Program-made: the position numbers and the translations under genes | Shown here: piece by piece, positions 44,554-52,981 of the stretch | How positions within the stretch are numbered: the first letter of the stretch is position 1 | Layout: every line of letters starts with the position of its first letter | DNA from: Bradyrhizobium sp. Rc3b | GTDB lineage: Bacteria; Pseudomonadota; Alphaproteobacteria; Rhizobiales; Xanthobacteraceae | Length of the DNA stretch: 64,000 nt | NCBI RefSeq assembly: GCF_900114915.1 | Contig: NZ_FOUS01000002.1 | Coordinates: 310,001 to 374,000 of the forward strand | Direction: 5' to 3' | Notes under the pieces: model-generated | The model's input: the letters and a program-made list of their open reading frames with translations, nothing else | What the model was told of the DNA's origin: nothing | Databases searched by the model: none

Positions 44554-45477
44554 TCAGCGGGCGCCGACCACGGCCGCGCCAGCCTGGCGGTCGGAGCGCG
44601 GTCGCCGCTTGCGCAGTTTACGTCGGGCCCAGATCAGGAGACCGGTCGACAGCAGCGTGAGCAGCGCGATCGACGTCACCACATTGAGCGACGAGGCGAT
44701 CAGGGCCGACCAGTTTCCCTCATGGATCAGGCGCGGCCAATTGCGTGGCAGTGGCGTGACCTCCGATGAATTGACGGCATAGGCGCGTAGTTCTCCTCCG
44801 TCATAGATTCGCGCCATCATGTGGCCACCGCGCATACCGATCGAGATCACGTGCGTGAGATCGTGGGAGGCCGCGACCATGCGTATCGCGTCGGGCAGGG
44901 CGAGGGGACGGCCGCTGCCGGCCGGAACGCCTCCGCTCTGAAACGTCAGGCCGAACGCCATGCACAGGCCGGTCAGCGGGCTCAACAGGACGAGCGGCAG
45001 CGCGAACCAGGCCGTGCCCTTGTGCCATCCGGAGAGCGTGTTGCGCAGCCGCGGCAGTCCCATGAGGCTGCCGAGCAGGATCAGGATGACCATGGCGATG
45101 GTCGAGCTTGTCACCAGCCACGCCTGGCCGAGCAGCCGTTCATGCGTGATCCGCGCCCACCGGAAGAGATCGGTCGGGCCGGAGCTGGCCGCAGCGGGTG
45201 CGCCGGTCACGAGGTCGATGGCCGGCGCGCCGGAGCCTTGCAGCGTCATCCGCTGGCTAGCCGCATTGATCGAAAGCCCGCGCGCCTTGTTGTGTGCATC
45301 GTACGTCTTCACCAGCTCGACGACGCGCGCGGCATCGATCGCCGGACCGCCGATGCCATTGACTTGCATCAGCGGCTCGAACGCCAGGATCAGGCCGGTG
45401 GTGATGATCGCGAACAGGGGAAGCGCAAAGACCAGCGTGATCCAGCGATGGAGTGTCAACAACAGGGGTTTGTTCAT
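44554..45477 (-). CDS. PepSY-domain membrane protein, possible heme protein
   Basis: A 307-residue membrane protein with about four helices. Histidines occur in LHRWITLVFALPLF, ITHERLLGQAW, GWHKGTAWFALPL and LIHEGNWSALIASS. Four of them lie in or beside helices, as expected for two b-type hemes. The family is that of PepSY-associated proteins, to which the FrcB-like protein at 18 kb also belongs, so ferric or other transmembrane electron transfer is plausible. No TonB receptor is adjacent. The start is ATG 45477, with GGAGACCGAAGA upstream. Confidence 0.8.
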   Translation of the reverse strand: MNKPLLLTLHRWITLVFALPLFAIITTGLILAFEPLMQVNGIGGPAIDAARVVELVKTYDAHNKARGLSINAASQRMTLQGSGAPAIDLVTGAPAAASSGPTDLFRWARITHERLLGQAWLVTSSTIAMVILILLGSLMGLPRLRNTLSGWHKGTAWFALPLVLLSPLTGLCMAFGLTFQSGGVPAGSGRPLALPDAIRMVAASHDLTHVISIGMRGGHMMARIYDGGELRAYAVNSSEVTPLPRNWPRLIHEGNWSALIASSLNVVTSIALLTLLSTGLLIWARRKLRKRRPRSDRQAGAAVVGAR

Positions 45478-45666
45478 TCTTCGGTCTCCGGCGATCTTGG
45501 CACTGGTCGCCTAGCGCAGCCCCGAAGACAAATGACGCTTTGTCCACCTTGCCGCGTTGATTTGCAGCAAATGGACGCGAGGCTATCGCGATGCTGCGAT
45601 CGCCAATCGTTCGCAGGTTTTCGAGAGACTGCAGCAGCTGCGTCGTGCGGTCTCGCTCGGCGAGAC

Positions 45667-46467
45667 CTACTCGCGCGTTACCTTCATCGCGCCGCGCAAG
45701 CCAGCCTGACGTTGGATCGTCTCCAACGCGCCGGACGACTGTTTCTCCGCAACGAAGCTGTTGAGCAGGGACAGCGCCTCTTCGCGTCCTCTGGGGATCG
45801 CGATGGCCATGTGCTCCAGGCCCCAATTGCCGTCGAGAATCCTTGCGCCCGGCATCTGGTCGGACATTTCGAACAGCGTCGGCTTGTTGGTCGCGTAGAG
45901 ATCGATCTCACTGCTCCCGAACATCGCGATGGCGGCCTTGACGCTTGCGGCGGGAACGATGGTCGCGTTCTTGAATTTTGTCGGCAGCGTGCGCTCGGAG
46001 GTCGAGCCTTTGGTGACGCCGATCTTCACACCGGGCTTGTCGATGTCCTCGACCTCTCTGATCGGCGAATTCGCCGGGACGAGAAAGCCGAGCTCGATTG
46101 CCAGCACGGGCCGGCTGAAGCTCACCTCGTTGGCGCGGGCCGGCGTGGCGTTGGTCACGGTGAAGTCGATCTTGCCATCGTGGATCGCGCTGACGATGTC
46201 GGCAACGCGCTCGAACCTGACATAATCGACGCCAACGCCGAGCCGCTGGGCGAGCTCGGCGCCGAGATCATAGGCGAGGCCGTGCGGCTTGCCGACGGCA
46301 TCCGTCACCATCGAGGTCGGGCTGCCCGGATAGATGCCGACGCGCAAGCTGCCGCTCGGCGCCAGCAGCTTTGCCTCGCCGTCGGCGCGCGCGGACGCGC
46401 CGAACAGGCTGATGATTGCGGCCACCAAGAGGGCGGTGCGGGCGAGGCGTCCAGAGAAGGCCCTCAT
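45667..46467 (-). CDS. Periplasmic solute-binding protein, family 3 (amino-acid type)
   Basis: A 266-residue exported protein with a signal peptide (TALLVAAIISLFGASARA) and family-3 marks: LRVGIYPGSPTSMVTDAVGKPHGLAYDLGAELAQRLGV and IHDGKIDFTVTNATPARANEVSFSRP. It should bind an amino acid or small organic acid. It starts ten bases after the Bug-type gene and is in the same transcript, but no permease or ATPase is present. Pairing with a Bug-type protein is unusual. Confidence 0.88.
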   Translation of the reverse strand: MRAFSGRLARTALLVAAIISLFGASARADGEAKLLAPSGSLRVGIYPGSPTSMVTDAVGKPHGLAYDLGAELAQRLGVGVDYVRFERVADIVSAIHDGKIDFTVTNATPARANEVSFSRPVLAIELGFLVPANSPIREVEDIDKPGVKIGVTKGSTSERTLPTKFKNATIVPAASVKAAIAMFGSSEIDLYATNKPTLFEMSDQMPGARILDGNWGLEHMAIAIPRGREEALSLLNSFVAEKQSSGALETIQRQAGLRGAMKVTRE

Positions 46468-46477
46468 GCAAAGAGCC

Positions 46478-47458
46478 TCACTGCGCGCGGATGTTGGCCG
46501 CCTTCAGCACCGGCTCCCATTTGGTCGCCTCGGCGCGCATGTAGGCGTCAAACTCCTTGGCGGAGGAGCCGACCGGAGCGGCGCCGATCTTGCCGAGCGT
46601 CGACAGCACGTTTGGATCCTGCAGCGCCGCCTTCAGATCGGTCTCGAGCTTCGCCACGATCTCCGGCGGCATTTTTGCCGGACCAAGCACGCCCCACCAC
46701 ACCGAAACGTCGTAACCGGCGACGCCGGATTCTGCGACGGTCGGGACGTCAGGTAATGCCTTGGAGCGCTCGGCCGAGGTCACGGCAAGTGCGCGCACCG
46801 GACCGCCTTCGAGCTGTCCGATCGCTTCCGCGAGCGGATTGATGCTGAGCGGGATCTCGCCTGCGATCACGGCCGTCAGTGCCGGCGCGCCGCCCTTGTA
46901 GGGGATCGCGACGATCTTGCTGCCGGACATGTGCTTCAACAGTTCGCCGGCCAGATGCGCCGAGGTACCGTTTCCGGACATGCCGTAAGATAGCTTGTCC
47001 GGATCTTTCTTCGCCGCAGCCAGGAGATCGCCGAGCGTCTTGTAGGGGCTGTCCTTGGCCACCACGATCGCGAGCGGTGAGGAGGCGACTTCGGTGATTG
47101 CGGTAAAATCCCTGAACGTGTCGTAGGGCACGCTCGGATAGATGAACTGGTTGAGCGGATGGCCGCTCGCGACCAGGATCAGCGTGTAGCCGTCGGGCGC
47201 GGCCTGCGTCAGCGCCTGCGAGGCAACGATGCCGCCGGCGCCGGGACGATTGTCGACTACCGGCTGCTGACCCCAGGACTTGGCCAGCGCCTGGCTCAGC
47301 GTGCGCGCGAGCACGTCGACCGCGCCACCGGCCGCGTAAGGTACGAGGATGTGAACCGGCTTGCTCGGATAAGTGTCGGCGGCCTGCGCGGCGCTGCCCG
47401 CGAGCAGCAAACCGGCGCCCAGCATCAATCCGCCGATTGTCTTGTTCATACCCAGCAT
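46478..47458 (-). CDS. Tripartite tricarboxylate transporter binding protein (Bug/TctC family)
   Basis: A 326-residue Bug protein. It has a signal peptide (GGLMLGAGLLLAGSAAQA), then YPSKPVHILVPYAAGGAVDVLARTLSQAL and VVDNRPGAGGIVASQAL, the pyroglutamate/aromatic-acid binding scaffold. ATG 47458 is preferred because AAGGAG is ten bases upstream; ATG 47449 is the alternative. TctA and TctB membrane partners are absent. It diverges from the TetR gene, whose operator lies about 95 bases upstream of this start, so shared control is likely. Bug proteins near aromatic operons often bind aromatic acids such as phthalates. Confidence 0.92.
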   Translation of the reverse strand: MLGMNKTIGGLMLGAGLLLAGSAAQAADTYPSKPVHILVPYAAGGAVDVLARTLSQALAKSWGQQPVVDNRPGAGGIVASQALTQAAPDGYTLILVASGHPLNQFIYPSVPYDTFRDFTAITEVASSPLAIVVAKDSPYKTLGDLLAAAKKDPDKLSYGMSGNGTSAHLAGELLKHMSGSKIVAIPYKGGAPALTAVIAGEIPLSINPLAEAIGQLEGGPVRALAVTSAERSKALPDVPTVAESGVAGYDVSVWWGVLGPAKMPPEIVAKLETDLKAALQDPNVLSTLGKIGAAPVGSSAKEFDAYMRAEATKWEPVLKAANIRAQ

Positions 47459-47535
47459 TTTCCCAGCACTCCTTGCGGGCGCACGCATCCTTGCATCGGT
47501 CTTCCAGGCCGTCCGGACGCCGCCCATGGTTTTTG

Positions 47536-47570
47536 TTGACGAGACCTGATCTTTTGTACGATAGTACAAA
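47536..47570 (+). promoter_or_regulatory. TetR-gene promoter with TTTGTAC-N4-GTACAAA operator
   Basis: TTGACG at 47536-47541 and the inverted repeat TTTGTACGATAGTACAAA at 47553-47570 keep the same 17-base offset as at 22180. The operator ends four bases before the annotated ATG. If transcription starts just after it, the message would be nearly leaderless. Autoregulation is the likely meaning. Confidence 0.65.
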
Positions 47571-47574
47571 TCAC

Positions 47575-48285
47575 ATGGTACGCAAGCCCACCAGCAAGGA
47601 AACGGCCCGCAAGCCGAACATGCGCGAGGCAATCCTCGCCGCGGCCGAGGAGCTGTTCGCCATCAACGGCTTCAACGCCGTCTCGGTGCGCGACATCGCG
47701 CAGGCTGCCGGAGCCAATCCCGGCAGCGTGACCTATCATTTCAAGACCAAGGACGGCCTGCTGCTGGAGATCTACCGGCGCCATTGCGGGCCGATGAATT
47801 TGCGACGTTCGGAGCTGCTCGCCGCCGCCAGGCGGGTGCGCGATCTCCAGGACCGGCTGGAGGCTGTGGTGCGGGCCTACGTCGTGCCGGCTTTCACCTC
47901 GGGCAGCGACCTTGCCGGCGGCGGTGCGCGCTTCACGCGGCTGCGCGCCGTGATGTCGGCCGAGGGCAACGAGGTCGCGCGAAAAATCATAGCGCAGACC
48001 TTTGACGACACCAGTCACGCCTTCATCGATGCGATCCACGAGAGCTTGCCGCACATTCCGCGCACCGACATCGTCTGGCGCAGTCACTTCCTGCTCGGCG
48101 CACTCTATTACTCGTTGGTGACACCGGATCGCGTCTCGCGCCTGTCGCGCGGCGAGGCCGATGGCGGCGATGCCGCCAGCGCTATCGAGCAGCTGGTGCA
48201 GGCCACGGTCGCCTCATTCCAGGCGCCGCCGCTCGATCATGCCGCGCCGGCGCGGCGGCGGCCGGTCGTCAGCAGCAAGACTTGA
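47575..48285 (+). CDS. TetR-family transcriptional regulator
   Basis: A 236-residue regulator. The N-terminal helix-turn-helix is NMREAILAAAEELFAINGFNAVSVRDIAQAAGANPGSVTYHFKTKDGLL, a standard TetR pattern. The ligand domain follows, with a longer Pro/Arg-rich tail. An operator abuts the start codon; if the message is leaderless, ATG 47575 fits, otherwise ATG 47620 at the conserved helix could be used. It lies at the head of the aromatic-acid operon and probably represses it together with the dioxygenase gene at 22.3 kb. Confidence 0.92.
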   Translation: MVRKPTSKETARKPNMREAILAAAEELFAINGFNAVSVRDIAQAAGANPGSVTYHFKTKDGLLLEIYRRHCGPMNLRRSELLAAARRVRDLQDRLEAVVRAYVVPAFTSGSDLAGGGARFTRLRAVMSAEGNEVARKIIAQTFDDTSHAFIDAIHESLPHIPRTDIVWRSHFLLGALYYSLVTPDRVSRLSRGEADGGDAASAIEQLVQATVASFQAPPLDHAAPARRRPVVSSKT

Positions 48286-48359
48286 AAGAAGCCACCCGAG
48301 GGGAGGCGCGTAACAGCGCTTCCGCTCGCAGGCGGACGGTGTGACAGGGTGTTGGGAAC

Positions 48360-49319
48360 ATGAACAGGCGGGAGTGCTTGCATCTCTTGACCGGACTGGC
48401 CGGTGCGGCGCTTGCGAGCGAGGCGTGTGCGCAAGGCGCAGAGCCGAAAGCGATGTCGACGATCACGCCGCCGGACCCAAATCCCACGACGCCGTTGTTC
48501 AAGCTGCCGGCAAAATCCTGCGACAGCCATACCCACATCTTCGGGCCGGCGTCGCGTTACCCCTTCGCGGAAAAGCGCCCCTACAACACGGCTGATGCGC
48601 CACTGGAGGCGTTTCGCAGCGTCCACGAGACAATCGGCGTCGAGCGCTGCGTGATCGTGAATGCGACCGTGCACGGCACCGACAATCGCGTCGTCACCGA
48701 CGCCATCGCCCAGAGCGAGGGGGCCTATAGGGGCATCGCCAACGTCAATGACGAGATGACCGAGAAGGAGCTGGCGGCGCTCGACAAGGCTGGCATCTGC
48801 GGCTGCCGTTTTGCCTTCCTCAGGCGTCTCGGCGGCGTCGGCGATATGGGTAAGTTCCAGCGCATCGTGCACCGCGTTGCCGAGCTCGGCTGGCACATCG
48901 ACGTCTATTTTGAGCCGGGCACGATCGCCGAATTCGCAGGCCTCCTGACTGCGCTGCCGACGCCTTATGTGATCGATCACATGGGCACGGTGCAGGCCGG
49001 GAAGGGGCTTGACGATCCCGGCTTCACCGCGCTGCTCGACCTTCAGAAAAAGGACGAGAAGTGCTGGGTCAAGATCACCGGGCTCGAGCGCGCCTCCGCC
49101 GTCGGCAAGCCGTTCCACGATGCGGTGCCGTTTGCCAAGGCGCTGATCGACAACGCGCCCGATCGCGTGCTCTGGGGCACCGATTGGCCGCACCCTAACG
49201 TCAAGGTCATGCCGAACGACGGCGAGATCGTTGACCTGATTCCGCTCTACGCGCCCGACGCAAAGGTCCGGCAAAAGCTGCTGGTCGACAATCCCGCACG
49301 CCTGTTCAAGTTCACCTGA
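48360..49319 (+). CDS. LigI-like amidohydrolase (2-pyrone-4,6-dicarboxylate lactonase type) with Tat-like leader
   Basis: A 319-residue amidohydrolase of the LigI group: metal site CDSHTHIFGP, VIVNATVHGTDNRVV, YVIDHMG, and LWGTDWPHPNVK with the catalytic Asp. The family opens the pyrone ring of 2-pyrone-4,6-dicarboxylate in protocatechuate 4,5-cleavage. The first 31 residues (MNRRECLHLLTGLAGAALAS, then EACAQG) look like a twin-arginine signal and are missing from the paralogue that follows. Either the enzyme is exported, or translation starts at ATG 48453. It is the first enzyme gene after the TetR gene. Confidence 0.85.
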   Translation: MNRRECLHLLTGLAGAALASEACAQGAEPKAMSTITPPDPNPTTPLFKLPAKSCDSHTHIFGPASRYPFAEKRPYNTADAPLEAFRSVHETIGVERCVIVNATVHGTDNRVVTDAIAQSEGAYRGIANVNDEMTEKELAALDKAGICGCRFAFLRRLGGVGDMGKFQRIVHRVAELGWHIDVYFEPGTIAEFAGLLTALPTPYVIDHMGTVQAGKGLDDPGFTALLDLQKKDEKCWVKITGLERASAVGKPFHDAVPFAKALIDNAPDRVLWGTDWPHPNVKVMPNDGEIVDLIPLYAPDAKVRQKLLVDNPARLFKFT

Positions 49320-50203
49320 TGACGATGATGTACACTCCCACCATTCCGCCGCCCGATCGGAACACGCGCACGCCGAAGTTCAAGCTGCCAAAACTGTCCT
49401 GCGATGCGCACTGCCACATCTTCGGGCCCGGCTCGAAATACCCTTACGCGCCTGACCGATCCTACACGCCGCCGGATGCGCCGCTGGAGGATTTCCGCGC
49501 GCTGCATGCCAAGCTCGGTGTCGAGCGCGCCGTCATCGTCAACGCCAGCGTGCACGGCACCGACAACAGTGTGGCGCTCGATGCCATCGCGCAGAGTAGC
49601 GGCGCCTATCGCGCAGTCGCCAATATCGACGACACCATCACCGAGCGCGGGCTTCGTGCGCTGCACGAGGGCGGTTTTCGCGGCTGCCGCTTCAATTTCG
49701 TCCGCCATCTCGGCGGCGTCCCTGACAAGGGCGTGTTCGATCGCGTCATCGCCATGGTCGCGCCGCTCGGCTGGCACATCGACCTGCATTTCGATGCGAT
49801 CGACCTGTTTGATTATGCCGACATGCTGGCAAGGCTGCCGCTGAGCTACACCATCGATCATATGGGACGGGTGAAGGCCTCTGAGGGGCTCGACCAGTTG
49901 CCGTTCAAGATTTTGATCGAGCTGATGCAGCGCGACGAAAAATGCTGGGTCAAGATCTGTGGCTCGGAGCGGGTGTCCTCCAGCGGTCCGCCCTTTACCG
50001 ACGCGGTGCCGTTCGCGCGAAAGATCGTCGAGACCGCGCCCGACCGCGTCATCTGGGGCACCGACTGGCCGCATCCCAACGTCAAGGCGATGCCGAATGA
50101 CGGCGACCTCGTCGATCTGATCCCGTTGTTCGCGCCGGAGCCGGAGTTCCAGCAGAAGATCCTCGTCGACAATCCGGCGCGCCTGTTCGAGTTCGACCGA
50201 TGA
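49319..50203 (+). CDS. LigI-like amidohydrolase, second copy
   Basis: A 294-residue paralogue of the preceding protein without the leader. Motifs are CDAHCHIFGPGSKYPYAPDR, IVNASVHGTDNSVA, YTIDHMGRVKASEG and IWGTDWPHPNVKAMPNDGD. It starts on the last base of the previous stop (TGATG), so the two are coupled. One may act on a pyrone dicarboxylate and the other on a related lactone. Metal-binding His and Asp residues are intact in both. The C-terminal stop overlaps the transporter start. Confidence 0.87.
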   Translation: MTMMYTPTIPPPDRNTRTPKFKLPKLSCDAHCHIFGPGSKYPYAPDRSYTPPDAPLEDFRALHAKLGVERAVIVNASVHGTDNSVALDAIAQSSGAYRAVANIDDTITERGLRALHEGGFRGCRFNFVRHLGGVPDKGVFDRVIAMVAPLGWHIDLHFDAIDLFDYADMLARLPLSYTIDHMGRVKASEGLDQLPFKILIELMQRDEKCWVKICGSERVSSSGPPFTDAVPFARKIVETAPDRVIWGTDWPHPNVKAMPNDGDLVDLIPLFAPEPEFQQKILVDNPARLFEFDR

Positions 50204-51504
50204 CGGCGATCGCGATCGACAAGCCGCGCGGGCGGCCCTGGTGGAGGGAGCTCTGGATCCAGGTGCTCATCGCCATGGCGGCCGGCATCGCGCTTGGGAT
50301 CGCCAGTCCGGAGGCGGGCGCCAAGATGCAGCCGCTCGGGGATGCCTTCATCAAGGCGATCCGGATGCTGATCGCGCCGATCATCTTCTGCACCGTCGTG
50401 CACGGCATCGCGCACATGGCTGACATGGCGCGGGTCGGGCGCGTCGCGGTGAAGGCGATAGTTTATTTCGAGATCATGACCACGATCGCGCTGATCATCG
50501 GTCTCATCGCGATCAACCTGCTCAAGCCCGGCGTCGGCATGAACATCGATCCCGCCAGCATCAATGCTAGCGCGATCGAGCCTTACGTCAAGCAGACCAG
50601 CGTCATCGGCTTCGTGCCATTCCTGATGAACATCGTGCCCGCGACGTTCATCGGCGCCTTCGCCGAAGGCAACATCCTCCAGGTGCTGTTCATCTCCGTC
50701 CTTTGCGGCTTTGCGCTGGTGCAGCTCGGCGAACGGGCCTTGCCGCTGGTCCATCTGATCGATATCGCCGCTAAGATGGTGTTCGCCGTCGTCGGCTTCG
50801 TGATGTGGGCGGCGCCGATCGGTGCATTCGGCGCCATCGCCTTCACGGTCGGCAAGTTCGGCGTGGGATCGCTGGCCTCGCTCGGCAAGCTCCTCGGCGG
50901 CTTTTATCTCACCTGCCTGGTCTTCGTCGTCGCGGCGCTCGGCCCCGTCGCGCGGCTCTGCGGCTTCTCGCTGCTCAAGCTGATCCGTTACATCTGGGAA
51001 GAGCTGCTGATCTGCATCGCTACGACGTCGTCGGAGACGGTGCTGCCGCGGATGCTGACCAAGCTGGAGAAGGCGGGCTGCGAGAAGAGCGTGGTCGGGC
51101 TCGTGATCCCGACCGGCTACTCCTTCAATCTCGACGGCACCTGCCTCTACCTTGCCGCGGCCTCGGTGTTCCTGGCGCAGGCGACCAACACGCCGTTCGG
51201 GCTTGCCGAGCAGATCGAGCTCTTGCTGATCCTGCTGGTGACCTCCAAGGGCGCGGCGGGGATCGCGGGCGCCGCCTTCGTCGTGCTGGCGGCGACGCTG
51301 TCGGCGACCGGCACCATCCCGGTGACGAGCGTGGCACTGGTGCTCGGCATCCATCGCCTGATGTCGCAGGGGCTGACGCCGACCAATCTGATCGGGAACG
51401 CGGTCGCGACCATCGCGATTGCCAAATGGGAAGGCGCGCTCGACGGCGAACGGTTGAGGCGCGTGCTCGACGGCGAGGAACAAGCGGCCGCTGCGATCCG
51501 ATGA
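50200..51504 (+). CDS. Dicarboxylate:cation symporter (DAACS/DctA family)
   Basis: A 434-residue membrane carrier with eight helices and two re-entrant loops. ATTSSETVLPRM and GYSFNLDGTCLYLAAASVFLAQA are the substrate- and sodium-binding segments of the GltP/DctA family. It overlaps the preceding gene by ATGA. DctA normally imports C4-dicarboxylates for nitrogen-fixing bacteroids; here its place among pyrone/oxalomesaconate genes suggests uptake of an aromatic or pyrone dicarboxylate or a pathway product. The main symbiotic dctA is usually with dctBD, which are absent. Confidence 0.93.
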   Translation: MTAIAIDKPRGRPWWRELWIQVLIAMAAGIALGIASPEAGAKMQPLGDAFIKAIRMLIAPIIFCTVVHGIAHMADMARVGRVAVKAIVYFEIMTTIALIIGLIAINLLKPGVGMNIDPASINASAIEPYVKQTSVIGFVPFLMNIVPATFIGAFAEGNILQVLFISVLCGFALVQLGERALPLVHLIDIAAKMVFAVVGFVMWAAPIGAFGAIAFTVGKFGVGSLASLGKLLGGFYLTCLVFVVAALGPVARLCGFSLLKLIRYIWEELLICIATTSSETVLPRMLTKLEKAGCEKSVVGLVIPTGYSFNLDGTCLYLAAASVFLAQATNTPFGLAEQIELLLILLVTSKGAAGIAGAAFVVLAATLSATGTIPVTSVALVLGIHRLMSQGLTPTNLIGNAVATIAIAKWEGALDGERLRRVLDGEEQAAAAIR

Positions 51505-51568
51505 ATTGGCTTCCGGCGCGACGCAGGCGGCTTATGATGCTTACGAACAAGAGAGGGGAGTTTCTCCC

Positions 51569-52282
51569 ATGAAGACAGGTCTCGTCATCACCGCCCATCC
51601 CGGCGATTTCGTCTGGCGCGCCGGCGGCGCGATCGCGCTGCATGCGAAGAAGGGCTATCGCATGAAGATCGTCTGCCTGTCCTTTGGCGAGCGCGGCGAG
51701 AGCCAGTTTGCCTGGAAGGAAAAGGGCGCGACGCTGGAATCGGTCAAGGCCGGCCGCAAGGACGAGGCGGAGCGGGCGGCAAAGCTGCTAGGCGCGGAGA
51801 TCGAGTTCTTCGACTGCGGCGACTATCCGCTGAAGCTCACGGAGGCGCATTTCGACCGCATGGTCGACATCTACCGCGAGCTCAATCCCAGCTTCGTGCT
51901 GACCCACGCGCTGGAAGACCCTTATAATTTCGACCATCCCAACGCGGCGCATTTCGCCCAGGAGACGCGTGTGGTCGCGCAGGCCATGGGCCACAAGCCC
52001 GGCGTGCAGTACAAATATTCGGCGCCACCGGTGTTCCTGTTCGAGCCGCATCAGCCTGAGCAGTGCAACTACAAGCCGGATCTGCTCCTCAAGATCGATG
52101 AGGTCTGGAAGGAGAAGTACGAGGCATTCCAGATCCTCGCCGCGCAAAAACATCTCTGGGGTTATTACGAGCGCGTCGCGCTCAACCGCGGCATTCAGGG
52201 CAGCCGCAACACCGGCGTGCCCATGACCTATGGCGAGGCCTATCAGCGCCTGTTCCCGACGGTTGCGGAGGAGCTGGCATGA
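51569..52282 (+). CDS. PIG-L family protein, GalB-like 4-oxalomesaconate hydratase
   Basis: A 237-residue PIG-L/LmbE-fold protein. The canonical AHPDD zinc motif is altered to [12 protein letters not shown], close to the unusual form of GalB, the Pseudomonas 4-oxalomesaconate hydratase of gallate breakdown. NYDHPN-like FDHPNAAHF and the distal His are present. GGGGAG precedes ATG 51569, and the stop overlaps the next start by ATGA. Together with LigI-like and aldolase genes it fills the hydration step of the pathway. Deacetylase activity is the alternative reading. Confidence 0.82.
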   Translation: MKTGLVITAHPGDFVWRAGGAIALHAKKGYRMKIVCLSFGERGESQFAWKEKGATLESVKAGRKDEAERAAKLLGAEIEFFDCGDYPLKLTEAHFDRMVDIYRELNPSFVLTHALEDPYNFDHPNAAHFAQETRVVAQAMGHKPGVQYKYSAPPVFLFEPHQPEQCNYKPDLLLKIDEVWKEKYEAFQILAAQKHLWGYYERVALNRGIQGSRNTGVPMTYGEAYQRLFPTVAEELA

Positions 52283-52962
52283 AGCCGGTCGTCGTTCGCA
52301 ACATTGAGCGCGCCGATCCCGCCAACATGGCGGCGTATGGCGTCTCGACCGTGCACGAGGCTTACGGGCGCATGGGTCTGATGAAGCCCTATTTGCGCCC
52401 GGTCTGGGCGGGCGCGTCGATCGCCGGGCCCGCCGTCACCGTATTGGCGCAGCCCGGCGACAATTGGATGATCCATGTCGCGGTCGAGCAGTGCAAAAAG
52501 GGCGACATCCTCGTCGTCGGCTGCACCACCGACAATACCGATGGCATGTTCGGCGAATTGCTGGCGACCTCGCTGCAGGCACGCGGCGTGCAGGGGCTGA
52601 TCATCGATGCCGGCTGCCGCGACGTCAATGCGCTGCACGAGATGAAATTTCCGGTATGGTCGCGCGCTGTCTCGGCCAAGGGCACAGTCAAGGCGACGCT
52701 CGGCTCGGTCAACATTCCCGTGGTCTGTGCCGGCGTCAATGTCGATCCCGGCGACATCATCGTCGCCGATGACGATGGCGTCGTCGTGGTCCCGAAGCGC
52801 TACGCCGCCGAGGTTGCCGAGAAGGCGAGGAAGCGCAACGCTGACGAAGGCGGCAAGCGCAAGCGCCTTGCCTCGGGCGAACTGGGTCTCGACATGTACG
52901 GCATGCGCGAGGCGCTGGCGAAGGCCGGGCTCGTCTATGTCGACAATCCCGAGGACGTCTGA
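52279..52962 (+). CDS. RraA-like 4-carboxy-4-hydroxy-2-oxoadipate aldolase
   Basis: A 227-residue RraA-fold protein. [30 protein letters not shown] and [21 protein letters not shown] carry the Arg-Asp pair that binds metal and the oxo acid in HMG/CHA aldolases. It should split 4-carboxy-4-hydroxy-2-oxoadipate to pyruvate and oxaloacetate. It is coupled to the hydratase by a 4-base overlap, which supports the pathway assignment over the RNase E regulator role that names the family. Confidence 0.87.
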   Translation: MKPVVVRNIERADPANMAAYGVSTVHEAYGRMGLMKPYLRPVWAGASIAGPAVTVLAQPGDNWMIHVAVEQCKKGDILVVGCTTDNTDGMFGELLATSLQARGVQGLIIDAGCRDVNALHEMKFPVWSRAVSAKGTVKATLGSVNIPVVCAGVNVDPGDIIVADDDGVVVVPKRYAAEVAEKARKRNADEGGKRKRLASGELGLDMYGMREALAKAGLVYVDNPEDV

Positions 52963-52981
52963 AGATTAGCGGAGCGGGCGG

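Noticed and set aside
44821..46842. A 673-codon plus-strand frame across the PepSY and binding-protein genes
   Set aside because: It crosses two well-supported minus-strand genes and has the low-complexity Arg/Ala/Gln composition of a shadow frame.
49858..51483. A 541-codon minus-strand frame opposite the DctA-type transporter
   Set aside because: It is antisense to a clear membrane carrier. The product is dominated by His, Arg, Asp and Glu with no domain pattern.
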